64,000 nt of DNA from a virus: the IMG/VR virus record IMGVR_UViG_3300010883_024574, positions 22,249-86,248 of that record. One strand, given 5' to 3'. Position 1 is the first letter of the stretch, and the number at the start of each line of letters is the position of its first letter. The notes beneath the pieces were generated by a model. It did no database searches. It worked only from the letters and a program-made list of their open reading frames with translations, and was not told where the DNA came from. This document shows positions 16,439 through 23,297 of the stretch, in pieces. Position numbers and translations under genes: made by a program.

Positions 16439-16792
16439 ATGGCAAATAATTTGTTTGAAAATGAAGTTTTAGAAAAGTTATCTTCAATTGAAGATAGGCT
16501 GACTAATATAGAAGATAAGTTTGAAGAAGCTACTGGTTTTGCAGATAGCCTTCTTTCAGATGAAAATAGTCTTTTTGGCACAGACGGTCTGAATTCTATT
16601 AAGGATACTCTTGCTGCGTTTATGCCGTCACAGATTGAGGGCAATATAGCAGAGTCTAATGATATAGACCCAAATACACTACAGGATTTGGTCGGCTCCT
16701 TAAAAGACTTTAGAGATAGGCTGTCAGGGATAAAGACTGCAATATCTGACCTGCCAGAAGGGGGCGCTGAATTACAAAATGATGATGGATAA
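16439..16792 (+). CDS. Hypothetical coiled-coil protein, 117 aa
   Basis: The ATG at 16439 has AGGAG with 9-base spacing; a TTG nine codons upstream is less likely. Residues 5 to 35 (LEKLSSIEDRLTNIEDKFEE) form a heptad coiled coil, and a second amphipathic helix runs near residues 80 to 105. Strongly acidic. No known family. It ends the group begun at 10428 and is followed by the recurrent 18-bp motif. Confidence 0.6.
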   Translation: MANNLFENEVLEKLSSIEDRLTNIEDKFEEATGFADSLLSDENSLFGTDGLNSIKDTLAAFMPSQIEGNIAESNDIDPNTLQDLVGSLKDFRDRLSGIKTAISDLPEGGAELQNDDG

Positions 16793-16808
16793 TAGTTTTT
16801 TAAAATCT

Positions 16809-16826
16809 GTTTTTACATCGAATACA
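16809..16826 (+). promoter_or_regulatory. Recurrent intergenic 18-bp motif, copy 3
   Basis: GTTTTTACATCGAATACA, 17 bp after the preceding stop and 52 bp before the AAA+ gene start. A hairpin (TGGAG-GTTT-CTCCA, within 16834-16850) follows, as at the other copies. Confidence 0.45.
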
Positions 16827-16878
16827 ATAACCTGTGGAGGTTTCTCCATACCATTGTTCTTGCTGAAAGGAGACAAAA

Positions 16879-17955
16879 GTGAATATTGATCAAACTAAAG
16901 AAATTTTGAAAACAATGCCGATGGATAAGTCCATCATGTTACATGCAAAGCATGGAGTGGGTAAGTCGTCAGTTGTTCGTCAAGTTGCAGATGAGATTGC
17001 AGAAGAGTCTGGAAAGCCTTGTGGCTTTTGGGACGTTCGGCTTTCTCAGTGTGAGGTAGGCGACATTAAGGGTATGCCGCTACTGGATTCTAAGGAGGGG
17101 ATTACTCGCTTTCTTAAGCAGGAATGGTGGCCTCGCGACCCAGATAGTTGTGGAATCCTATTCTTTGATGAGCTAAACAGGGCTTCAAAGGATGTTTTGC
17201 AAGCAGTGTTTGAGATCTGCTTGGACCGTCGTTTAGACGGAGAAGACTTGCCCTCCGGTTGGCGGGTTGTTGCTGCGGTTAATTCCGATGATGACTACGA
17301 TGTAGTTGAGTTGGACCCCGCTTTGCACGATAGATGGTTTCACATCGACTTTGACCCCTCTGCGCTTGAGTGGATGGACTGGGCGCGTGAAACAGATGTG
17401 CATGAAGCCGTTGTTGAGTTTATTAACCGCAATCAAAACCTGTTAGACCCTCCTATTGGAAACCTTGAGGCAGGTCGGATTTATCCCTCTCGCAGAAGTT
17501 GGGTTGCTTTTAGCGACACTCTTATCGGTATGGGCTTAGATTCTCGCACAGATGATGGTATGCTTACTCAAGTCACAAAGGGTTGGGTAGGGAGAGAGAT
17601 TGCTGTGATGTTTCAGAAGTTTCTTACTAATGAATTCTCACACCTTCGTCCAAGTGACATTCTTGATGACTTTGAGAAGGTCAAGGACAAGGTAGAGGCG
17701 GCTTGTAATGATATTGAGGTTGTCGCCGCTTTGTCACGCTCTGTTGTTGCAGAGGTTAATGAACGGTCTTTGACCAAGACCAAAGAAAAGCAAAGAAAGA
17801 ATTTGAGAGAGTTCTTTATGATGCTTCCAAACGATGTTGCATCGCAGGCTTGGGTCGCTCTGTTGGGCGGACAAAAGAGTAAGAAGATTGTGATGGAATG
17901 GCAGAATGATGAAGACTTCCGCGAACACTTGAAGAAGATTTACCTTTCTTCATAA
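16879..17955 (+). CDS. MoxR-type AAA+ ATPase
   Basis: ATP-driven remodelling protein, 358 aa. Walker A HGVGKSS (Gly26 to Ser31), Walker B ILFFDELNRA, sensor-1-like VVAAVNSDDDY, and an arginine-rich DPALHDRWFHI that fits the Arg finger of MoxR/dynein-like AAA+ proteins. Downstream (62 bp) is a metallopeptidase/VWA protein, the classic partner of MoxR ATPases (compare RavA-ViaA, CoxD-CoxE). Such pairs mature or insert cofactors into protein complexes. GTG start with AAAGGAG upstream. Arginine codons are mostly CGN here, while most of the window prefers AGA/AGG, which may mean high expression or separate origin. Confidence 0.88.
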   Translation: MNIDQTKEILKTMPMDKSIMLHAKHGVGKSSVVRQVADEIAEESGKPCGFWDVRLSQCEVGDIKGMPLLDSKEGITRFLKQEWWPRDPDSCGILFFDELNRASKDVLQAVFEICLDRRLDGEDLPSGWRVVAAVNSDDDYDVVELDPALHDRWFHIDFDPSALEWMDWARETDVHEAVVEFINRNQNLLDPPIGNLEAGRIYPSRRSWVAFSDTLIGMGLDSRTDDGMLTQVTKGWVGREIAVMFQKFLTNEFSHLRPSDILDDFEKVKDKVEAACNDIEVVAALSRSVVAEVNERSLTKTKEKQRKNLREFFMMLPNDVASQAWVALLGGQKSKKIVMEWQNDEDFREHLKKIYLSS

Positions 17956-18017
17956 CTTCATCCCCACGGGTCAGGCACAGGGTAATCAGGTGTCTATCTT
18001 TTATAGGAGACTAACGC

Positions 18018-19160
18018 ATGGCTAATACACAAATCAAAAACAGGCTAGAGTCGGCTATTTCAAAGCTGGTAACTTTTCAGCCTTTATATGGAGAGGTTTT
18101 TCTTCATCTAAACAAAAAGGAAACCACTAAGGTTCCAACTCTTGCGGTTGGTGTTATTCGCCGCGTTGACCTTGCTTTGTATTACAATCCAGATTTTATT
18201 GCAAAGCTATCTTCAACAGAGTTGAGAAGCGTCTTAAAGCATGAGGCACTTCATATATTGCTTCATCACTTGACACGCGCAAAACATTTTGCATATAATC
18301 CTCGCGGATACAATATTGCTGCTGATTGCGCTATTAACTGTCATATTGAGGGGCTTCCAGAGGGGGCTTTGTACCCACATCTGTTTGACCTTCCTAGTAA
18401 TGAATCGTCCGAATGGTACTATGAAAAGCTAAAGAAAGAAGCAGAGGATAGAGGTGGAGACTTTGATACCCTTGTTGAAGGCAAGGGAGATACTGTTGAC
18501 GACCACTCTATGTGGGATGAGTTTGATGATGATATTGTAGAAGAAAAGATTAGAAATATTGCAGAAAAGGCAATTAAAGAGCAAGAGAAGAAGGGTTGGG
18601 GCAATATTGCCGGAAACCTTGCGGCACAGATTATTGCAGCTAATAAGCCAATCGTTAACTGGAAAAAGGAAGTTAGATGGTTTATTAACAAGCTGATTAT
18701 GATGGGCCGTAAGTCTACCCGTATGCGCCCCAATAGGAGGTATGGCATCACTTCCCCTGGGACTAAAAGGAACTATACAAGCAAGCTGTTGGTAGCCTTT
18801 GATACGTCTGGTTCGGTGTCTGATGAACAGTTGGAATACTTTGCTACTGAATTAAATGGAATGATTGATCATGTAAAAGTGGACTTCATCCAGTTCGATA
18901 CTCAGATCTATGACGACCCTAAACCTTTTAGCAAGAAGGCAGCAAAGATTGATATTGTGGGTCGCGGAGGAACGTGCTTCTCTCCTGTCATTGAGTTAGC
19001 AGACGAGCTAAGATATGACGGACTGGTAGTGTTCACAGATGGATATGCGCCATTTCCGTCCAAGCCAAAGACGAGAGTTTTATGGGCTGTCTGTGATCAG
19101 GATAGGGGCGTAGAGTTTCCTTATGGAAAGAAAGTAGTTATTGAACAAAAAAATCGGTAG
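18018..19160 (+). CDS. VWA-like protein with metallopeptidase-like N-domain (DUF2201 type)
   Basis: A 380-aa protein with two domains. The N-terminal part has a HEALH zinc motif (His75 to His79) followed by CAINCHIEG, typical of the predicted metallopeptidase domain of DUF2201 proteins. Residues 255 to 378 form a von Willebrand A fold with the metal-ion-dependent adhesion site DTSGSVS (Asp262), a GGTCFSP loop and FTDGYAPFP. Function is expected together with the upstream MoxR ATPase, which would remodel a client selected by the VWA domain. Starts at ATG with AGGAGA upstream; a strong terminator follows. Confidence 0.88.
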   Translation: MANTQIKNRLESAISKLVTFQPLYGEVFLHLNKKETTKVPTLAVGVIRRVDLALYYNPDFIAKLSSTELRSVLKHEALHILLHHLTRAKHFAYNPRGYNIAADCAINCHIEGLPEGALYPHLFDLPSNESSEWYYEKLKKEAEDRGGDFDTLVEGKGDTVDDHSMWDEFDDDIVEEKIRNIAEKAIKEQEKKGWGNIAGNLAAQIIAANKPIVNWKKEVRWFINKLIMMGRKSTRMRPNRRYGITSPGTKRNYTSKLLVAFDTSGSVSDEQLEYFATELNGMIDHVKVDFIQFDTQIYDDPKPFSKKAAKIDIVGRGGTCFSPVIELADELRYDGLVVFTDGYAPFPSKPKTRVLWAVCDQDRGVEFPYGKKVVIEQKNR

Positions 19161-19167
19161 TATATAA

Positions 19168-19199
19168 GGGTGGAGACATAAAGTCTCCACCCTTTTTTT
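19168..19199 (+). terminator. Intrinsic terminator
   Basis: GGGTGGAGAC and GTCTCCACCC form a perfect 10-bp stem with an ATAAA loop and seven T. It closes the MoxR/VWA unit. Confidence 0.93.
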
Positions 19200-19218
19200 A
19201 TCCTTAAGGAGCTGATTT

Positions 19219-20421
19219 GTGATTCATGTAATATCTAAAACACATAGTAGACTTGCAACTATAATAGTTGCTTTTGATGCAGGTGCAAGGTCTGAGTTAA
19301 CCGGAGAGTATAATTCTGGTATTGCTCATATGCTTGAACATTCTTTATTTAAGGGCACAGAGAAAAGAAATAGTGTACAGATACAAAGGGAGATAGCATT
19401 TCTTGGCGGGCACTCAAATGCTTTTACTTCGCACGAAACTGTTGCTTATTATATAAGTGTCCCCTATGAAAACCTAGAGCCATGTATGGAGATTCTTTCT
19501 GATATGGTTTTCAATCCTATATTTCCAGAGGATGAGTTCCTAAAGGAAAGAGAAGTCGTTAAAGAGGAAGAGGTTTCTTCAAATGATGATCCATCAATGT
19601 ATATATGGAGACAGTTTTCAGACGAATTCTTTGATAATTATTTAGCACTACCTGTGCTTGGAACACAAGATAGTATTTCAAAGTTTACAAACGATGAAGT
19701 TAAAAGGTTCCATTCTCAATTTTGCCAAAGAAAGGATGCTATAGTCTCAGTCTGTAGTATCTTGAAAAAGAAAGATATAAAAAATCTTTTAAATAAATAT
19801 TTTGGAAAGCAAAATGGGAAAATAAAAAGATCTTATAAGTTTGATGATTCAAACTATTTAGACTCTAGATACATAGAGCTTTTTAAGGGAGGTCTTGAGC
19901 ACGCCTATGTTTGGCTGGGTATGCCCGCTGACAGCATGGGTTCAAAGTGGGATGGTGCAATCCAGATACTTATGACTATCCTTGGCAGGGGAATGGATTG
20001 TAGGCTGTTTACAGAGGTGAGAGAGAAGCTAGGCTTGGTGTATGGCATATCTGCAAATTATACTGATTGGCAGACAGGCGGATTGACCATGATAGAATTC
20101 TCCACAAGAGAGGATAATATAGCAGAAGCACTTGATACTGTTGACAAGGAGCTGGAAGTGATTAAAACATATATGCCTACCGAGGAAGAAGTACAGAGAG
20201 CGAAGAATAAGATAAGATCATCTTTTTATGCAGCTATGGAAGATAGCTATAGCATTGCTTATTGGGAAACCAAAAGAAGGCTGTTTAACATACCGGAAAT
20301 AGATGAGTATATGAAAAAGATTGATGCCGTAACAAGGCAAGATGTTCTTGAGGCAGCCAATCGAGTCTTTGATACAGATAAGCAATTGCTGACGGTATGC
20401 AGAGGACCCGATGATGGCTGA
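19219..20421 (+). CDS. M16-family zinc peptidase
   Basis: Pitrilysin/processing-peptidase family. The inverted zinc motif HMLEH (His37 to His41) sits in GIAHMLEHSLFKGT, with the downstream Glu in EREVVKEEE as third ligand region, and the C-terminal half-domain has RLFTEVREKLGLVYGI, the Arg/Tyr substrate-binding segment. At 400 aa it is a single-repeat M16B-type subunit, close in size to bacterial PqqL/YmxG-like enzymes. It works as a clam-shell on peptides or presequences in the cytoplasm. Phage examples are uncommon; capsid-peptide clearance or host peptide turnover are guesses. GTG start with AAGGAG upstream, directly after a terminator; overlaps thyX by 11 bp. Confidence 0.9.
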   Translation: MIHVISKTHSRLATIIVAFDAGARSELTGEYNSGIAHMLEHSLFKGTEKRNSVQIQREIAFLGGHSNAFTSHETVAYYISVPYENLEPCMEILSDMVFNPIFPEDEFLKEREVVKEEEVSSNDDPSMYIWRQFSDEFFDNYLALPVLGTQDSISKFTNDEVKRFHSQFCQRKDAIVSVCSILKKKDIKNLLNKYFGKQNGKIKRSYKFDDSNYLDSRYIELFKGGLEHAYVWLGMPADSMGSKWDGAIQILMTILGRGMDCRLFTEVREKLGLVYGISANYTDWQTGGLTMIEFSTREDNIAEALDTVDKELEVIKTYMPTEEEVQRAKNKIRSSFYAAMEDSYSIAYWETKRRLFNIPEIDEYMKKIDAVTRQDVLEAANRVFDTDKQLLTVCRGPDDG

Positions 20422-21124
20422 CGGTATTGATCTTTATGGGGACGGAATAGGGCAAGTAGAACTCGTTGACTATATGGGTTCTGACTTGACCGTAGTGAAC
20501 AGTGCTCGTGTAAGCTTTGGGAGAACAAAACAAGAGTTAGACCATAAAGATAAAAGGCTTATTAAGTACCTAGTAAACCACAAGCATACCTCTACCTTAG
20601 AACATAATGTTGTTACCTTTCGCTTTTGTGTTCCTCTCTTTGTAAGAAGTCAACACCATCGTCATAGGACTTGGTCATATAATGAAATCTCAAGAAGATA
20701 TACAGACTTTGACATAAGGTTTTATAGCCCACAGATGTTCAGAACTCAACACGAATCTAATAGGCAAGCTAGCAACGCAGACCAGATGGTTAATCCTTTG
20801 GTGTCATATCCAAGGGTTGATTACGCAGCTTGCGTTGCGTCTGACGCGGTGCAAAAGCATAGTGAAATAAGTTTATCGCTTTATAATAGACTTGTTGGTG
20901 CAGGGGTCTGTAGAGAACAAGCTAGAGGCGTTTTGCCCCAGAATATGTATACAGAATATTATGGAACAGTAAATCTAAACAACTTATTAAAGTTTGTTGA
21001 CCTAAGGCTTCATGAAGGAGCGCAGAAGGAGATTCAGGTGGTGGCTAAAGCTTGTTTGGATATTGTGTCAAATCTATGGCCAATCACGGTTGATGCCCAT
21101 AGAGAGAGAACAACCCGCGATTAA
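20411..21124 (+). CDS. thyX: Flavin-dependent thymidylate synthase
   Basis: Makes dTMP from dUMP with methylenetetrahydrofolate, FAD and NADPH. The signature RHRTWSYNEISRRY (Arg84-His85-Arg86, with the conserved Ser) matches the ThyX motif RHR-x7-S. SARVSFG near the N-terminus and CREQARGVLPQNMYTEYYGTVNLNNLLKF in the second half are also typical. Length 237 aa is normal. Translationally coupled to the M16 peptidase (ATGATG inside its end). ThyX lets a phage make dTMP without depending on host ThyA and its folate recycling, and fits the PurA and GuaB/GuaC-type enzymes in the same region. Confidence 0.96.
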   Translation: MMADGIDLYGDGIGQVELVDYMGSDLTVVNSARVSFGRTKQELDHKDKRLIKYLVNHKHTSTLEHNVVTFRFCVPLFVRSQHHRHRTWSYNEISRRYTDFDIRFYSPQMFRTQHESNRQASNADQMVNPLVSYPRVDYAACVASDAVQKHSEISLSLYNRLVGAGVCREQARGVLPQNMYTEYYGTVNLNNLLKFVDLRLHEGAQKEIQVVAKACLDIVSNLWPITVDAHRERTTRD

Positions 21125-21190
21125 GGTCGGACGAACCCTTCTGGGCAAAAGCTTCACAAGAATTCGCGCCGGGTTGTGTTTAATATTTAA

Positions 21191-21219
21191 TTGATATTAA
21201 TATGATTTTTAAGTATATA
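21191..21219 (+). promoter_or_regulatory. Sigma-70-type promoter candidate
   Basis: TTGATA (21191-21196), 17-bp spacer, TATATA (21214-21219) in a 115-bp gap before the DUF1360/sHsp/KH group. Confidence 0.5.
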
Positions 21220-21239
21220 TAATTTAGTCGGAGTAATAT

Positions 21240-21572
21240 ATGAGTATGGTTGATTTGTTCCTTTTTACATTCGGATGTGCTGGTCTTACAGTAATCCTTG
21301 TATTAAGTTCGGTTTTAGAGCCAGTTAGAGATTTTGTTTCTTCAAAGTCTACTTCTTTGGGGAAGTTAATTAATTGTACTATGTGTTCTGGTTTTTGGGT
21401 TGGGCTGGTGGCTGCACTTTTGACTGGAGTAAATCCTGTGTGGGGAGCGGCTATATCTAGTTTGTTTAGCTGGAGTATTTCGAATATTGTAGAATCCTTT
21501 TTTGCAGTAGGAGTATACTTTGATTCAATGTTAGAAGAGGATGGAGAAGAAGATGAAAGAATTGTTGAATAG
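21240..21572 (+). CDS. DUF1360-type small membrane protein
   Basis: 110 aa with two or three hydrophobic segments (residues 5 to 28, 50 to 66 and 70 to 90), so an inner-membrane protein. The segment CTMCSGFWVGL between helices matches the Cys-x2-Cys-x-GFW-x-G signature of DUF1360, a family common in phages and Bacillus-type genomes. Function unknown. The acidic C-terminus (EEDGEEDERIVE) is cytoplasmic. First gene after a promoter candidate; its end overlaps the sHsp gene by 20 bp. Confidence 0.75.
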   Translation: MSMVDLFLFTFGCAGLTVILVLSSVLEPVRDFVSSKSTSLGKLINCTMCSGFWVGLVAALLTGVNPVWGAAISSLFSWSISNIVESFFAVGVYFDSMLEEDGEEDERIVE

Positions 21573-22056
21573 AATATCTATACCTGGAAGAATCATAGAC
21601 CTACTGTGGTCAGATGATGAATTCTTTAGAGATGTGTCATCGAATAAAAAGACGGCTTCTGCTGGCAAGTTTCCAAGGTGCGACCAGTGGTGCGATGATA
21701 CCGGCTTTCATATGGCCTTTGCATTAGCAGGATACTCGCCGGGAGACGTTGATATTGTTGTTAAAAATAATGAACTTTATATAAATGGCCTTGGATCTAA
21801 GTTAGAAGCATTTGGCGATACTAAAACATCTGATACGATAGATGATGAGTATCCAATCAAGACTCCAAACCTTGGGGTTCAGCAGGGCATGATTGTTCGT
21901 GGAATTGCTAGAAGAAATTTTAAAACAAAGTATTTTATAAATCCCTCTTTTAATCTTGTAGGCGCAACAGCTTCTATGAGAAATGGATTACTTGAAATCG
22001 TAATTCCAAAGAAAGAAGAAGAGGGAGAGAAATCTATTAAGGTAGAGGAGAAATGA
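21553..22056 (+). CDS. Small heat-shock protein (Hsp20/alpha-crystallin)
   Basis: ATP-independent holdase that binds unfolding proteins. The alpha-crystallin domain spans about residues 45 to 155: FALAGYSPGDVDIVVKNNELYI is the usual beta2-beta4 part and NGLLEIVIPKKEE near the end contains the strand with the I/V-x-I/V pattern that docks subunits, followed by a charged tail. The ATG at 21553 with GGAG and 6-base spacing is preferred to an in-frame ATG four codons upstream. Hsp20-like proteins are known in cyanophages and some jumbo phages, where they may serve capsid assembly. Fits the GroEL genes of this window. Confidence 0.85.
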   Translation: MKELLNRISIPGRIIDLLWSDDEFFRDVSSNKKTASAGKFPRCDQWCDDTGFHMAFALAGYSPGDVDIVVKNNELYINGLGSKLEAFGDTKTSDTIDDEYPIKTPNLGVQQGMIVRGIARRNFKTKYFINPSFNLVGATASMRNGLLEIVIPKKEEEGEKSIKVEEK

Positions 22057-22057
22057 A

Positions 22058-22315
22058 ATGAGTACAAATATTGAATCACTATTAAGAACCATGGTTACTA
22101 GCATCGTTGATGATGTAGAGTCGGTAAGCATAGAAGAGGCAGAGACAGATAAAGAAGGTACGCTTTATGAGGTAAAGGTTGGCAAAGATGATGTTGGAAA
22201 GGTCATTGGCAAACAAGGAAGAATTGCTAGCGCCATAAGAACGGTTGCAAAGGCGGCTGGCGCAAAGAATGGTGAGAAGATTATGATTAATGTATTTAAT
22301 AAACCTTTGGAGTAA
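22058..22315 (+). CDS. khpA: KH-domain RNA-binding protein (KhpA/YlqC-like)
   Basis: An 85-aa protein consisting of one KH domain. The GxxG loop is IGKQGRIASAIRTVAKAAGAKNG, close to bacterial KhpA. Bacterial KhpA binds RNA, often with KhpB, and affects cell-division and stress transcripts. A phage copy may bind phage or host mRNA. It starts next to the sHsp stop with GGAG upstream and lies in the same operon. Confidence 0.88.
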   Translation: MSTNIESLLRTMVTSIVDDVESVSIEEAETDKEGTLYEVKVGKDDVGKVIGKQGRIASAIRTVAKAAGAKNGEKIMINVFNKPLE

Positions 22316-22319
22316 ATAT

Positions 22320-22700
22320 ATGACCATTGTTAACTGGAGACAAAAATGTTTAAACTATCCAAGCATTATGTTTGGAAGGGCTGTTCAAAATGCCAGAAAC
22401 AGAGCAAAGAAAAGGGATATACCTTTTGAATTAACAAAAGAGTATATAGTGGCTTTATTTGAAGAACAGGATGGAAAGTGTTTCTATTCTGATATAAGGC
22501 TAAATATTGTTAAAAAGAATAAGGATCGAACACATGATCCTTTTAAGATGTCTTTAGATTGCGTGGTTCCAGGCTTGGGATACGTAAAAGGAAATGTTGT
22601 ATGGTGCGCTTATTGCGTAAATGCACTTAAGCTAAAGATGTCAAAAGAGGATATGATAGAGGTATGCAGACATATAGTCAAAAAGACTGATAGTGTTTGA
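22320..22700 (+). CDS. HNH-endonuclease-like protein, possibly degenerate
   Basis: 126 aa. The layout GKCFYSDIRL ... MSLDCVVPGLGYVKGNVVW-CAYCVNALK follows the phage HNH pattern (C-x-Y-S/T ... S-x-D-R-I ... GY-x-GNV ... N-x-x-K), but the Arg after SLD is Cys and the catalytic His is not evident. It may be an inactive or variant nuclease, or a zinc-binding protein. The ATG at 22320 with GGAG is preferred to upstream alternatives. Follows khpA by 4 bp. Confidence 0.6.
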   Translation: MTIVNWRQKCLNYPSIMFGRAVQNARNRAKKRDIPFELTKEYIVALFEEQDGKCFYSDIRLNIVKKNKDRTHDPFKMSLDCVVPGLGYVKGNVVWCAYCVNALKLKMSKEDMIEVCRHIVKKTDSV

Positions 22701-22720
22701 TAGATTGTAGCGGAGGAGCT

Positions 22721-22936
22721 GTGTCGTCAAAGGTGCTTAAAGCAGAAGATGTAGAAAGAATAAAGAGCAAAGTCAACAAGATGTATGAGAACTATGGCAT
22801 TGTTGTGGACGGCCTTGATGAGGGCGATGTAGCTAGGGTATATAGGTATTATATTGATAAAGAAGAGGAGTTAAACGCAGATCATCAAAAGTCCAAGAAA
22901 TACATAGGATCATTTGATGATGATGATATAATATAG
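22721..22936 (+). CDS. Hypothetical protein, 71 aa
   Basis: The GTG at 22721 has a very strong GGAGGAG site, which decides against a TTG eight codons upstream. Helical charged protein with an acidic end (SFDDDDII). Unknown function. Last gene before a 67-bp gap and the HU gene. Confidence 0.5.
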   Translation: MSSKVLKAEDVERIKSKVNKMYENYGIVVDGLDEGDVARVYRYYIDKEEELNADHQKSKKYIGSFDDDDII

Positions 22937-22967
22937 GCTACTATTAATATTTGAGATTATATCGTTA

Positions 22968-22979
22968 TATGCGCGCATA
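22968..22979. promoter_or_regulatory. Perfect 12-bp palindrome upstream of HU
   Basis: TATGCGCGCATA, GC-rich in AT-rich surroundings, 24 bp before the HU start. Possible operator or binding site; no promoter elements were identified nearby with confidence. Confidence 0.35.
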
Positions 22980-23003
22980 CGCTTGCGTTGAAGGGTGATA
23001 AAT

Positions 23004-23288
23004 ATGGTAAATAAAAAAGATTTGGCTAAAAAGGTTGCAGCGAAGACGCTTCTGTCTCAGAAGGAGGCTTTGCAGGTCATAGATGGACTGATCGATACAA
23101 TAGTGGAATCATTAGAAGAAGACGGAGAAGTGTCAATAGTTGGGTTTGGAAAGTATTATTTATATACACACGCAGCTCGACCTGTTAGAAACCCAAAGAC
23201 ACAAGAGGAAATGGTGCTAAAGCCTTATAAGTCTGTTAAGTTTAAAGTAAGTGACAAAATTAAAAAGCATTTTAAGAATTTAAAATAA
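23004..23288 (+). CDS. hup: HU-family DNA-binding protein
   Basis: 94 aa. MVNKKDLAKKVAAKTLLSQKEAL at the N-terminus and the GFGKYYLYTHAARPVRNPKT arm carry the HU/IHF signature; the beta-arm motif (family R-x-GRNP) appears as RPVRNP. It bends and compacts DNA as a dimer. The ATG at 23004 has AAGGG upstream; an in-frame GTG three codons earlier is less likely. Placed directly before the fibre genes; it could help organise phage DNA during packaging or replication. Confidence 0.9.
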   Translation: MVNKKDLAKKVAAKTLLSQKEALQVIDGLIDTIVESLEEDGEVSIVGFGKYYLYTHAARPVRNPKTQEEMVLKPYKSVKFKVSDKIKKHFKNLK

Positions 23289-23297
23289 AGGATTATA

